From the NCBI RefSeq assembly GCF_964340395.1, contig NC_135555.1, forward strand, positions 4,571,001 through 4,635,000: DNA of 64,000 bases. The letters are read 5' to 3'. This document shows positions 23,089 to 36,574 of this stretch, in pieces. Both the position numbers and the translations under genes were made by a program. The DNA comes from Glandiceps talaboti. Lineage: Eukaryota; Hemichordata; Enteropneusta; Spengelidae. The notes under the pieces were generated by a model. It did no database searches and was not told the origin of the DNA. It saw only the letters and a list, made by a program, of their open reading frames with translations. The stretch's first letter is position 1; the number at the start of each line of letters is the position of its first letter.

Positions 23089-25232
23089 TTCAAATTTTAC
23101 AGATTCAGTGCAAATTTTGCTATAAAAGAATATAGTATGCATAGTGCATAGTTCCTATTTGCTAGAATGAATAGAGTTTGATAACTTCTCTAAAGATTGC
23201 CTGAAGACAATTTTGACTACCGGTATGTTTTATTGAAAGTAAGGTCACTTGGGAGTAGCATTTGTACAGTTTGTATAATTCCTCTAAGAATGACAATATA
23301 TGATATCATAGAAACTGTCTGTACGTGTATCAGATGATAACGTGAAATATACACAAAAAAGTTGAAAAGTCAGTTCCTATCTATCAAATAAAACTCCTGA
23401 TAAAATTTTTAAAAGGAAAAGGTATGAATATCATGTAGATAAAATCATGGGTGGGGGATACAGATAAGACAAAGAAGAGAACCCTGGATTGTACAAGCTG
23501 TAATGATGAAAGAGTAAAACCCTGGGATATTTACCAGGAATAATGTTGTTGTAAAGATAGATGTAACAATAGGATAAGTGCACTGTCAGTGTATGATTTA
23601 TGTACACTGTTATCAAGTCTTGGGTTACACACAGTTTAGTCATAATGCCATCAGGTTCGTCTGGGCATTTCACTGATAGATACATCATGTCATAAACAGA
23701 TGATGCTTCTGTAATATTGATAAAACTGTCTGCTCGATAAAACAGATCGACAGAAGGATTTAGCATGGTATGTATTTTTAAAATGACAAAAATACCGACA
23801 TACGAATCAGCGGTGTGTGAGTGATGATATAATATATTTGCCAGGGGTCACTTTTTTGCAAGACCTTTAAACGTGGTTTTTGGTACTGTTGTTGGTTTTT
23901 GGTTAGGCACTTCAGTTGAGCTCAAGGAGGATGTTGGTGTTTGTATTCTGTTGCTCCTATCTACGCTAAGAATTTAGAAAATGATTGAAATTATCATCTC
24001 GTGCTGAACCTAGGGATGGGCATCACGCAACGACAATACTAGATGATGGATTACTCTGTCAGGATCAGAGCCCAATACCTGAGTACACATTAAATTGCTA
24101 TAATGTGATCGGTAGGAGATAAAGTGAAAGAATAGAAGACTGCATCAGATCAGCATAAGTTATCTATGCCAGACTCATTAGTTACTACGCTACCACAAAT
24201 TTGACATTACGAGGGAAGTTGTCTAAGTGCACAGTTTGGAATTTGTAGCTGAGAGGAATTATATATGGCATTTGTAGATCCAAGTATTCCTTTGACCTTA
24301 CTTAGTTTGGAGAACATACAAAGCTGCAGAACTGAAGTATTGCAGACCTTTCTGTGTCTAGGAAGGGTTTAGTGACCATCAGTCAATCTGAATTTGTGTG
24401 TTCTCTTCTTAGATGGTATTAACCTTCCTTTTACTAGATATATTTGGAAGAATCTCGGTACAAAATCTAGTTAAAAAATTGTAAATTTTCAATTTTGAAC
24501 AAAATTTTGCTATGGGTAGATTACTTTAGAGCGACTCCAAAATTAAGTTGAGTCGTGTAAGAAATTTACATCAAAATAAAAAAAATTTCAGAAAATCTTT
24601 TTGTTGGGTAAATGGTTGATAAATTATGTCATTTGCAAGTGAAGTCTTTTTAAACATGCTTACAAATACTTATTTAGGAAAATATTAATCAGTTACTTAA
24701 CTTTCACCCAAATTTTTATGTCAAATATTTCTTAACTCACAACTCTTATTATACTAAAAGAGTGAGTCATGTTAATATCTAAAGAATTTAATGTGTTTAA
24801 TAATGCTAAAGTTGAAAAAAACAAAAGCTTTGGTAACACCTTGGTAATATCTGCCATTAACGTGTGACTGTTCAAGTCACTGATAATTTGTATATTTTAG
24901 ATGAATGCTTGACTTCTGGTGACCCACTGAGGGTCTTAGACACCTCAAAATGTTTGGATTAGAATTGTATGCTTTCATGACAATATTTAATTTCAGTTTG
25001 TAAACATTTAGGTTTTCTACTTGATGTGTGATAAGTATTTATTAGTTTGCAATATTTTTATAACATTTAATACAAAACGATTCAGTTGTAAGATAATCTC
25101 TAAAGTTTAAAGTAGAATGTGGCCAGGGACAATTTCCCAGAAAATCAAAGTTGTTTAATTATCTCCAAACCATCTTGTTTGCAAGGAAAGCACCAATGTT
25201 TTATTTTCTTTTGACATTAACAGTATCCAGCA
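23089..25232. other. Unannotated DNA
   Basis: Holds a 111-codon minus-strand open frame (23766-23431) without convincing splice sites. A weak hairpin ACTCTT...AAGAGT lies near 24750. No gene accepted. Confidence 0.4.
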
Positions 25233-25302
25233 GCCATATTGGATTCTACGGCCATATTGGATTCTACGGCCATGTTGGATTCTATGGCCATATTGGATTC
25301 TA
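25233..25302. repeat. Four 18-bp repeats, each with GCCATATT/GCCATGTT
   Basis: GCCAT cores at 25233, 25251, 25269 and 25287 give an exact 18-bp spacing. The unit reads GCCATATTGGATTCTACG. The core matches the YY1/Pho consensus GCCATNTT. Confidence 0.88.
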
Positions 25303-25548
25303 AAATGAATAAATTTTGTCATCATTTTGACCTCTATTTCACAAATATTTTTGTTGTTGATTTTTAACTGAGAATAGGTTGGGTTTTCTAACAAAAGAGT
25401 TTATTTCTAAGATGCATTCTACATTAAAGATTTTGAATCTAAAATGACTGCCATGTAATATTAGTTTATAAACTAAACTGTGAACAACCATCATAATTCA
25501 TACCACAATATAAGTAAGAGTCAAACTAACATAAAATATGACAGTTTA

Positions 25549-25864
25549 CATATTTCATGTCAATTTCATTGTTATACGTTACATAATTATGATGTCTAAC
25601 ACCATTACATCACTTAGCATCATAGACAGTCACCTCATAAAAATGAGGCATAAATAATTAAATTTGACATCATCTGTTTTCTTACTTCACCAGTTGTCTA
25701 CTTTGACATATTTCATGTCAACTTCATTTCAGTATTTTACATAATTAGGAGTTCCTAACACCATTTAATCACTTGGCATCACAGACAGTCACTTCATAAA
25801 ATGATGCGTAAATAATTAAATTGGACATTGTCTGTTTCCTTACGTCATATTGTCTACATTTAGT
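25549..25864. repeat. Tandem duplication of about 158 bp
   Basis: CATATTTCATGTCAA begins at 25549 and again at 25707. Shared blocks follow in order: ACATAATTA, CTAACACCATT, CACTT(A/G)GCATCA, AGACAGTCAC, AAATAATTAAATT, TGTTT(T/C)CTTAC and TTGTCTAC. The copies are clearly diverged. Confidence 0.85.
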
Positions 25865-27121
25865 CAAATCCCATTACTCAATTATCTGTCAACTAATGTT
25901 TGATGTTCTATTTATCAGCATTAGATGGCAATTATTCAGGATAATTAAACTCTGTAGATGAAAACACTCTTAATCTATTACATAACAAATATATATAGAG
26001 ATTTGTAACTCAATTATAGCATGAGGAATGTGGAGGCACAATAGATATTTCATGGTAATAATTTGTAATTAGAACATTTTCTGAACTTCAGACATTCCAT
26101 GCTGTGTGGATCCTATGTGCAGTTTTTGTGATAAGTTATTTTCTCTGTATCATGATTTTCTTTGTGTTGTAGAAATTCTAGACAGGTAGGGAGGAGAGAA
26201 CTAAATATATGACTGTCAAGGCCTATTAAACAAGTAGTACATACTAGTATACAAATATTCGTTATGGTGTACGAAAACACAACATGTGAAATATTGTGAA
26301 ATGGAAGTGTATTTGTTATAGTATTCATTGTACAATTTCACTCAAAATTTCACAGTGCTGTTAATCTCGATATAACTAGGTCTTGATTGACAGGGGTTGA
26401 CATTAATATTTTTATTAAAACAGCTGTAGGAAATACAATGTATACGTTATTCAAGTCACTTTCTTTGAACAGCTCTAGTCCCTGTCATAAAATGGCTACT
26501 TTAATAGCGTCTACTAGTAAATGATGTGTGATTACCTACAGTAGTTTTACCAAACATTGCCTTTTATACAAAGAAATTGACTTAATGACAGCAATATTGA
26601 CTGCCCCAAAGTAGACTGACTTCCCTGTCTTTGTCAAAGTGAAGGTGGTTGAGTCCATTTATTTGTGGGAGGGGTTATTTTGTTGTGTGTGTATTCTTTC
26701 TCATTTATCTCAGCTTTATGAGACTTGTCAAATTAATATAGTAATTTCATACAACTGTTGACAGGAAGCAGACCTAATAAATATGACAATGTTTTGATGT
26801 ATGATGTAAGCTGCTGTGTATTCTAACAATTAGGTAGGAATATGAGGATGGTGGACACGAAATGGCAATTAAGTACAATTCTAGCCGTCAGATTTATGTA
26901 CCTATTGTTAGCTAAGGTTTGAAACCTAGTATCAGGGGAAAATCTTGTAAAACTTGGATAGTTTCTATAGTAACTTTGGTGTAAACCACAGTAAATATCA
27001 GGGGAATTCACCACAATTCAGATAGATTTTATCTACTGCCCTTCACAAAAACACTTATTTCAAGTTAGAGTCTTTCTCAACTTTCACAGTTCTCTTAGTC
27101 ATTCATCCACTCATAGATTGG
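25865..27121. other. Unannotated DNA
   Basis: No feature supported. Confidence 0.4.
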
Positions 27122-27363
27122 CTACATTACTGTTTATCTACATTACTGTTTTTCTACATTACTGTTTTTCTACATTACTAGTGTCTACATTAGTTTTTCT
27201 ACATTACTAGTGTCTACATTAGTTTTTCTACATTACTGATGTGATTTGCGTACATTACTGATTTGCCTACATTATTGTTTATGTACATCACCTTTTTTCT
27301 ACATTTCTGACCTGTCTACATTACTGTGTTCCTGCATTCCTGACTTCTCTACATTACTGGTAC
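27122..27363. repeat. 18-bp minisatellite (CTACATTACTGTTTTT)
   Basis: About 13 degenerate units built on TCTACATTACTGTTTTTC. It ends some 70 bp before the candidate exon at 27434 and adds pyrimidines upstream of its acceptor. Confidence 0.85.
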
Positions 27364-27433
27364 CTTGCTTCAATATTTTTTTTAAATACTAGAACATTTT
27401 CTAAATACAAATTATTTGTGTTTTGTTTTCCAG

Positions 27434-27559
27434 GAAGAAAAACAAGACAACATGATGCCAGACCAAGACTTGTTATGTAGAATATCAACACTTGGTCCCT
27501 CACTAAGAAACTGCCTGTACTACCTTTTTGAGAAGAATGGACTGTTCCAGAATGTATGA
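27434..27559 (+). CDS. Possible terminal coding exon, plus strand
   Basis: A pyrimidine-rich tract ending TTTTGTTTTCCAG is followed by an open frame of 41 codons and a TGA. The peptide opens EEKQDNMMPDQDLLCRISTL and closes LFEKNGLFQNV. It is less AT-rich than its surroundings and has no simple repeats. No family is recognised. A second frame gives a 14-residue basic tail ending in TAG, so the frame is not certain. The entering phase 0 matches frame 1 of the exon end at 1-51, though this is weak evidence of linkage. About 9 kb of non-coding DNA with low to intermediate CpG follows, which could include a long 3' UTR. Confidence 0.38.
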   Translation, partial: EEKQDNMMPDQDLLCRISTLGPSLRNCLYYLFEKNGLFQNV

Positions 27560-29887
27560 AAAACTCATAAGAAGCCTAGCTGACATTATCACCCCACCAC
27601 GTCTGTGATGTGTACCTTCTTTTAGCATTATCAAATCTCTTTTCAAGTATAGCAAATGTCACAGGATAAAAGCTGCTATGGTCATTGAAGCTTACATTTT
27701 AATTGAGAAATGTCACCTTGATCTACCTTTTTGCCCCCTCGTCTCTCCACAATCTGATAACATTTATGATTGATCAGAAACTGAAGTGTTGTATTCCATT
27801 AGTATTTTCTGTAGCAAGTGACAGTTAATGCATCAAAACGTCCCTTGATATACCTTACTGTCCAAGATTATCTTCAAGAAAAGTACACATAAGATGCTAG
27901 TCACCTTAATGTGAAATGTATGACAACATACGAATGTGTACCCAAATAGCCGTGGTTACATATTTCAGTAGTACCAATATAAGAAAAATATACCTTCAAA
28001 TTTTATATGTAGTATAAATAATGTATAGCCTGTGATGGTGTAGGTAGCAAATATCCATTGTGATACTTTCAAGATAACATGAAAATAAGAACACACCTGT
28101 AATTTTCAGTATTTTGCTATTTTTGGTCAGCAATGTGATAATGTGACTCAGTGGTCATAGATTAGCATCCAAAATACTAAACATTCACTTTAATTGTTAC
28201 ACTGAGCACATATTGAAAACCAGACAAGCTACAGCTGTCTGCAATGATATGTTATGTTTAGAAAAGGCTGTAAGCTTATAAAATGTACCTGAGTTCTGCT
28301 AGCATTTTGTCATGTGTTTTCACCAAGAGAAGGGTTATATTTATGGGAAACTGATAAATTTGATAAGATTTCCCTGTCTAGATTACCAGGGTTCTAAAAC
28401 TGAGCTGAAGAAATGAGACAGCGTTGTGACAGCCTTCTATTGTATTTGGAAATGATAGATATACAGATTGTAAGAAACCTGCTGTTGAAGGTGACTTGAT
28501 GTATGTATATGCCCTGCAGCTACTAATAATCTTCCTGCCTTGTAGTCCATCAACATGAATGATAAGCGTCAACTTAGATAGTCAGGATAATCCAACCAAG
28601 CATCTGTCCCATGTGTTTGTCAAAGTAAGGTGTTTAAACAATATAGCTTATCACTGGATTTCTTGGACTGTCCTTCAGGGACATCAGAAAATATATGATG
28701 GAAATTTCATACCAGTTTTCAACCACTACAGCTCAGACAGATGAACAGGTTGAATATGAGTCAGCTGGCAATGAATCAATGGCAAGCATCTTGTAATAAT
28801 ACCTCTTCTCCAGCATACAATAGAAGCTAAATTTACATCCGGACTCTATTCACCATTTTCTCCTTGTAATAACGTTGTTACTTCATTTAGAAATCAGTAC
28901 ACGAACATCTTCAAGATAGACTTCGTGATTTCATTTTATTTTAATTACATTGTGTGCAGCGCTGAAATTTTATCTTTTTCTCGTCAAATGCATTTCCTCA
29001 ATTATGTTAAAGTTCTATTCAACTAGTATTCCGTCCGTGAATTTACCCCTGATGGTATAAAACTGACAAAAAGATGAATTTAATTGCTGCAGAGACTGCC
29101 AAGCACAGAATTGAAAGTAGTTTCTTTATCTTTATATCTGAGTATTCATGCATGGTTAATACTTATTATATCCTACCTTCATACCCTGTATATGTGACTC
29201 TATGTTGTCCCTATCTAGGCACCTCAGTTTTTTTCCTCAATCCTAAGTCAAATTGGCAATTTATTAATAACCTCTTTCCTGTTTTTTGTGCAACGTGATA
29301 TCCCATCTATCGGGAATTCGTTGCATTAAACATCCAACAAAATACAGCAGTTTTCTACAGAAAACGATTTCAGTGCAGACTTTGATCAAATGTAAGCTTA
29401 GAAAGCTGATGGGATTACTCTATCCACATCACATCACATCACCTGAACACTTTTCAGTCTCCGAGCCTCTAACCAGTATAGATACTGTAATGACACATAT
29501 GTATCTGTCTCTGTACGTTCCATAATAGATTTTAGACATTATATTAGAGGATTTCTTTTCTTTGAATTTCTTACACACTTTACTTTAGCCTTTCTACAAC
29601 CATGCATTTACAAGGAGATATAGATCCATGGTGTGCTCACCAAACCATTGGTGTACATTGCCATGTTGTTCAAACTTTTTAGAATTTTCATATGTTCTTT
29701 ATACTGAATCATGTATCCATGATTCCAGTATTACAACTAGTTTATTTACTACAGCTGAAAACGGAAATCAGTTGTCAGTGGTAACTGGTTTCACAATACA
29801 GGGTATAAGATTACTGCAAGATAATTTGGTTGGATTTTATGGTTTCCAACTATAGACATTGATGAAAATAGCAAACTCCAAATGCTA
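27560..29887. other. Possible 3' UTR / downstream flank
   Basis: No coding signal. CpG is very low to about 28.8 kb (2 in 28021-28620), with a small CpG-normal patch near 28.8-29.1 kb. No AATAAA within the first 2.5 kb after the candidate stop; the first clear one is at 30277. Confidence 0.35.
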
Positions 29888-29946
29888 CCCCCCCCCCCCA
29901 AAAAAAAAAAAAAAAAAAAAACAGGGGGGAGGGGGGGGGGGGGGGG
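29888..29946. repeat. C12-A22-G6-A-G16 tract
   Basis: Twelve C, 22 A, then CA, six G, one A and sixteen G. The C and G runs can pair across the A tract, and the G run can form a G-quadruplex on the plus strand. Confidence 0.95.
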
Positions 29947-32900
29947 ACAATATGCCACAGTCTTTAGTGCCCTAATGGTATATTCCAAAAACAATGGTTG
30001 ATTGAATGTATGTTTTGAAGGGGGAAGATATCTGGATATGATAAGACTGGGATGTTGTTTCAAACTAACATCACTGCCCTTTATGTCAACTCACTCACAC
30101 AAAAAATAGAGAAATATTTCAAGTTGATATTCAGTTGTTTGTTTCTGAAGACCATACATGTGATACACTTACAAATTGTAGACTACATCAAATTTGTTAT
30201 ACAAATTGTTACTGATGTTTTATCTTTAGTTCCGTTGATGATTTAATGCATAAAACAGCTGCAGTGTCAGCTGTGCAATAAATAGTGAAATCTATGTTTT
30301 GTTAAAATAAATTGTGAAAACTGAAATTCTTAAGTATACGAGCCACTAACAGATAATGTCAGTTCATTTCAGTTGGCAATACACTTTGCTTCAAATCATA
30401 GTCTATCCAAATTGAAATGGACTGATAGCGAGATTGATTTTTTAAAAGTGCTTTTATAAGCCTTCAGATAAGTCTTAACACAGCGCACATTTCTCTCATC
30501 TTCACAGGGTTATATTTTAACAGAGAGAAAAAATGTCACTTATTTATTACACACATGTATCAAGGGGAATGATTGTTAAGATAGCAGGTTTTCACAGTTC
30601 ATTTGCTATTGAGTCCAAACTTGCAGAAGTAATGGAGGCGACATTGTATGAGTGTAAAAAAGTGGCCTGTTTATAGCGGTTGCATCTAATTGCAAGGAAT
30701 TTTCCCAATTCATCAAACTACACGGTTTGACCACAACTAATTTTCACTGTGGTAATCATAGGGTGCTTTACAAGTAGTTCTGACCACTGAGTTGAATTGA
30801 TCAGACTGGTCATGTATAGAATCCAGGTAATTAATTATACTCATCAAACTGTCATTTCCCATAGGAATTAATCCACGTAAAAGTATGCCCACAGCAATTT
30901 TCACAATTATCCAGTTCTAAAAGTAGGCCATAAACCGATTTCCAGAAAGCACATTAAAGTAGGCTGTGGATTTCTTTATTTTAGTTTGCTAAGGAAAGGT
31001 ATGTCCACCACAGTGAAACAACTTTGCTGTTATATATACTATTATAGAATCTTAAAACCACTTTCTAGTGTTCACAGTAATGTGTAGCTTAAAATTCAAT
31101 CAGCCTGTCATCCTAAGTTCAATACAGCATCACCTTTCCTCTGATCTATTATCAGGGGTTAGATTCTTAGGCTATAAAACAGCATTTTGTCATTTTGCTA
31201 ACAACTGTACACAACTTAAGTTTATGTTGTATTTGATGAATGGAAATGACTTGAAAATATCTGACCCCAGTTTTAGTGAAGTTGAAAGTAAAGTTATGTC
31301 AGAGAAGGCCTAAACTATTGTGCATAACAGAGTATGCAAGGTGACCTACTCATTACACATTCAAACTCTATGTGAGGTATTACAAGCATACAGATTTACC
31401 AGTGTATGGACATTTTCCAATTTATTGTCTTGTCGGAATTACATTTCAGCAGTGGAAAGGAACTAAAAAATGACATATCATTGCCATCTCATGGTATGAA
31501 GGTTTCTAAACTGTTTTATCAATATTAAGTATACTTACATGTATAAAGTCATGTTCGATATGTAGTGAAAGAGGCAAAAGCTGAGTTTATAAGTTTTTAT
31601 ACTCAAGGGAAAATACTTACAGAAAACCTATTCTAGTGTAATGTTAATGTAGATGTATGCCTTGGATGATGGCATTAATAGCGTCTTCTAGTGGTGTTAG
31701 TATGTAATGTAGAACGACCAGAATATGTGATGGAATTTGTTGTTGAACCTGGTTCATGCATGGTATAATGACTGAAGCACCTATTTCGATTTCTGCCAAT
31801 AGCATATGGTGATTAACGTTAATACTTCACTCACTAGATTACAGATGGCTTTTAATATGCCTCAAAAATTGCCCACAACAAACATATAAACTCAGTTACG
31901 TCCCTTTAAAATGACCTTCCCTTTATACAGGAAGGTAAAATAGACAATGTGGTTCAGCTAACAGATGAGTGACAGGGTTGTTGTGACATGTGTCAAGTAT
32001 ATTGAAAGGCAGACAGACAAGATAATATTGATACTATATCCCTTGGCAAGTTAGGAGTGACAATTCCTATATTATATAATTTACATAGTTTCAATAGTGA
32101 CTGAAGAGTCAGTCCAAAATGTACATATTTACTGACCAGCTACTAAACCAAAGTATTTATAGAGGCTTATAACTGTTCGTATTGGGTTGCCCTCCTTCTA
32201 AGTCCAACAAGTGGTTAAGTGATTTCTGTCTGGTGTGTCATTGACCAATATATAATGTTTCTGAGTTGTGAATGTTTACTCGTAAACAGTGTGACACAGT
32301 TTGGCAGACAGTGTTACTTCAATATTATCCAACTAGGTGTGTTTATGTTTGTGATTTTTAAAAGAGATTAGACATTGTAAGCTGGTTTCATTTTGTGTAG
32401 AAATCGGTTCTATTCATACTAACACATGTGTATCGTTCACTCTGACTAATAGGTTATAGCTTAAGGCAATCTGGAATGAACGCAATGAAACCTACACCAC
32501 TGAAAACCTGGTTTCATTTCACTTGTCTGTTACTTCTGTACAACAATTTCACTGTAAGTTTGTATCTCATTGCATTCATTGTGTACATCTTTTTTGAACT
32601 CTAGGAATTTTCCAAAGTCTTGTTATTTTCTCCGCTCACAATGGAAACCCATCAAATTCTTATTACCTAGTTGAAAACATCTCTGCCATTTATTACAAAG
32701 AAACTGTGTGCCTCTGTGATAGGGGTAGTTTCTGAAATTACTTGCATTTAATAGGTTGTTTGTATTTGTAAGTGTACAGAAGGTATGTCATTACAGTTAC
32801 TCTGATTAATTTCATGGTACATTTCATGGTGCAGTGTGTGATTGTTACTTTGTTACATTTCCAGTGTTGTAGCAATACTGTGTTGTAGCATTTCAGTGTT

Positions 32901-33554
32901 GTTACAATGTTACATTTCTGGGTGGTTACATTTCACTAGTACATTTCAGCTAAGTTGATATTTGTTACACAGTAACACACCGGGGTCGTATGCGTACAAA
33001 TGCATGCATCAGTGGTATTTTCTTGCTGTGTTGATGTGTACATACTGATAAAACTTTGAAACTAATGTATTACTGTAAGAAATATGATGTAAAGTGAAAA
33101 AGCGGGGTTGACTGTAAAATACAACATGGTAAATGGTGTAAATTTCATTATCAATATAACACAAAGAAATATATTTGTAGGTGGTAGGTGTGTAATATAC
33201 AACGTTACAGCAGACATGCGTTGTCTGTGTTTTATCAATGTAAATATGTAGTGTATTGGAAGATGGGAAAAAAGTCACGTTTACATGGTACAGTTATTTT
33301 GGTATAAAAGTCATTGCTTGAATTATGTGATGATAGTATTATGTTTATGTAGACTTTGTGTAAGTTGTTGTCGATATGTTTCATCATACATCATTATTAT
33401 TATTAATTGTAAATGTTAATGTTATGTTATAAAATTCCATGTTTCAATATATTTGTCTATTTTATATCTATTTATTGAATCTTTTCAATGGCACTATCCA
33501 AAGCATTTTGTCAATTGTCCATTTGTGTGTAAAACGCTTGTTTTCCTACTCTCA
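29947..33554. other. Unannotated DNA, intermediate CpG
   Basis: AATAAA at 30277 could end a plus-strand transcript. Loose TTACATTTC / GTGTTGTAGC repetition near 32820-32950. Nothing coding. Confidence 0.35.
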
Positions 33555-33786
33555 GCTAATTAGCATACTAGTCATTCTAAACACCTGGTAATAGTTTGAA
33601 AGATAAGTGAAATAACAGTGGGATTGGTGATTGGTTGTAAACGCACACCCATTGGGCTGATTAGCATATTAACTCTGACACACCTGGTAATAGTATGAAA
33701 ATAGCCTATGAGAAGGTAGCTAATATAAGCATTTAGCATTTAGCTCATTAGCATAATAATATTAGACCACCTGGTAGTGCAGGAAG
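33555..33786. repeat. Three diverged direct repeats: ATTAGCAT + CACCTGGTA
   Basis: Starts at 33555, 33656 and 33743. Each copy reads GCTNATTAGCAT, then 11-17 bp, then ACACCTGGTAATAG or a close variant. ATTAGCAT carries a homeodomain TAAT core and CACCTG is an E-box. Only these two blocks are well kept between copies. Confidence 0.7.
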
Positions 33787-35571
33787 TACTATGACAGTAC
33801 TCCTTGGCAAACAACAAACAAGATGACTACCTAGTTTGTATTTACATATTGAGTGAATTATAACCTGTTTAATTCCTCCATGAATCACTCCTATACATAT
33901 CATTGATCATGCAGTGTAAGGAATCATTTCATTGGCTGAGAGTCTGAAAACCAGATTTTCAATACTTTTCATGATCTTTCTGTTTGTAATCACTTCTGTT
34001 GCAATAAATCTTCTATTGTACGTATTTCAGCTGGCAATATTTTGACAAAAAAATGTTAACTCACTTCTTTTTGAGATTTTAACAAGTAATGTATTTAATG
34101 ATACAAGGTAACAAACTCTGCTGGCTTGAAAATTTCTCAACTCAAGAAATGTATGTTTTTCTGTTAATTGTTTCCTCCAGTCTAACTTATTTCATTAAAG
34201 TTATGCATGAAAAATTTCTTATTTATAACTCATTTAGATTGGTTATGTCTTTTCAACAATTGATAGCTTTGTTCTATTACTTATTTAACATAGTTGCTCT
34301 TTTAAATTTGTAAAAGTAACATTTGAGACTTAGATTCAGTCACTTTCTATTTTTGTTCCCAGACTTGTATAGCGTCTTTGTTTTTTGCATGATATAATGT
34401 TGGATTTCTTGTTTATATTTCGACCCACTGCAATATTTTTTTCATCTCAAATCTTTGTACAGAGGAAGGGAAGAAATATCAGGCAACGAGAATTATTTTT
34501 ATGACTAAATAAATAAATGTGGCGTTTGAAAAACTCCAATGATTGGACGTAAAATTTGCAAAATTTTGATCTTTGTGTTTGTTTTAAGTGAGGAATGAAA
34601 AAGGAACAGAGCTCATTATTTACAGAGTGAAATTAAACTTTTAATATCCACAGAGATTCAGATGAGTTCAGCAACTGAATTTTTCAATATTAATGATGAA
34701 TTAACCCCTGACATATCTGCAGTTATTATTTGCATAACCAGAACTATTCATGTTTGTGATAATCCTATTAAAATATTTTTCAATGTCGCCATGGATACAT
34801 CCAATCACATTCCTGTATGAAATAGAGGTTATGCTAATCATATTCATGCTCATTTCTTCCAGTCAGATAACTATATGGATTTGAGGCTACATGTATGATA
34901 ATTATATTAGAATTTTATACTGTTGTACACAATCATATGCTTGTTTGACATTACATCTGCAAGTTAGAGTTATGTGATTGGTGGAATTATCTACTGCCAA
35001 AGAAAATGAACAAATTAGAATATTTTATAAAACGTCAAATACTGGAGACTTGAACATATCCTTTCAATATATGCATTATATATAAATAAAATACATCGGT
35101 AGGGATGAAATGGGTTTTTGAATAACATATGCATCAGCCAACATACAGGAATGGTAGCAAAATATTGGTATTGAGTGTTGTTAGGTGTGACATGCCATGA
35201 AATGGCCAATTCTCTTTACCTGAAATAGAATTTTACCCCTTGATGTGTCATAAAAATAATGATCATTTGATTTCTTGGCTAACACCATGACTCTACATGC
35301 CACAAGACAGTACAAATACACTACTAAAAGTGCTCAAGAACAAATTCAACCTCCTTGTTCTAATTTTGACCCTCTAGTGTGTGGTAAAATGTTATTACAG
35401 GTATTGAGAATTTCACATTCTGTAAACTCCTGAAGTCATTGTAAAATTTGGGAATAAATTAACTATTTATAAAACTTTTCTGACAGTAATGTACATGATA
35501 ATAATGCTCTGTATGCTCATCTCAATAAAGTTATAAAATTGTATCCAAAAAGTACTTTCATTGTGTTTTTT
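33787..35571. other. Unannotated AT-rich DNA
   Basis: Several AATAAA hexamers (34006, 34507, 35451, 35524) but no exon to attach them to. Confidence 0.4.
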
Positions 35572-36211
35572 TGCCATTGGTAGTGATAGAAAACTATCCT
35601 GTGTGGTTGGTAGTGATAGAAAACCCATCCTATGTGGTTCTTTACCATTGGTAGTGATAGAAAACTATCGTATGTGGTTGGTAGTGATAGAAAACTATCC
35701 TGTGTGGTTGGTAGCGATAGAAAACCCATCCCATGTGGTTGGTAGTGATAGAAAACCCATCCTATGTGGTTCTTTACCATTGGTAGTGATAGAAAACTAT
35801 CCTGTGTGGTTGGTAGTGATAGAAAACCCATCCTATGTGGTTCTTTACCATTGGTAGTAATAGAAAACTATCCTGTGTGGTTGGTAGTGATAGAAAACCC
35901 ATCCTATGTGGTTGGTAGTGATAGAAAACCCATCCTATGTGGTTGGTAGTGATAGAAAACTCATCCTATGTGGTTCTTTACCATTGGTAGTGATAGAAAA
36001 CTCATCCTATGTGGTTCTTTACCATTGGTAGTGATAGAAAACTCATCCTATGTGGTTCTTAGTCATTGGTAGTGATAAAAACCCATCCTATGTGGTTCTT
36101 GGCCATTGCTGGTGATATAAACCTCATCCTATGTGGTTCTTAACCATTGCTACTGATAGGAAACTCATCCTATGTGGTTCTTAGCCATTGCTAGTGATAA
36201 AAAAGACATCC
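35572..36211. repeat. 31/41-bp minisatellite (GGTAGTGATAGAAAAC)
   Basis: About 18 units of GGTAGTGATAGAAAACCCAT plus CCTATGTGGTT. A 31-bp form alternates with a 41-bp form that has an extra CTTTACCATT. Units after 36060 are more diverged. The open frames across it are artefacts, because neither length is a multiple of three. Confidence 0.95.
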
Positions 36212-36448
36212 TTTGACAGAGAAAGGGTATATTTACTATCTTCAGTGTTTTCAATCTTGTTACAATATCAATTCAAAGTGTTGTTGGGAGATTATGGCCA
36301 ATATAGTTGAGGTAGAATGCAGCTTGGGAACCAGTTTCCCTGTAAATCAAACATTTTCAAATCTCTCCAAATTTTGTCTAGGTTTTTAAATAGGTAATAA
36401 CTTGTTCCGTCTCCTTCTGGAATAATACAAGAACTTTGGAGGTTCACA

Positions 36449-36574
36449 GTCTTATTGTCATGGAAACCGACGATCTTTTAGTATTCCGATTAGGCAGCCA
36501 TATTGGAGTACTCTTATTGTCATGGAAACCGACGACCTTTTAATATTAGATTCGGCAGCCATATTGGATTACAC
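36449..36574. repeat. 62-bp tandem duplication with GCCATATTGG
   Basis: CTTATTGTCATGGAAACCG starts at 36451 and 36513. Each copy ends GGCAGCCATATTGGA, the same YY1-like core seen in the 25.2-kb array. Confidence 0.88.

Noticed and set aside
23431-23766. 111-codon minus-strand frame starting MLNPSVDLFYRADS
   Set aside because: Somewhat protein-like at the start, with a GTAAAT donor candidate, but no acceptor and no family. Kept only as a note.
26984-27010. GTGTAAACCACAGTAAATAT as a third copy of repeat B
   Set aside because: Shares only TAAACCACAG. The pairing TTTACG arm is absent.
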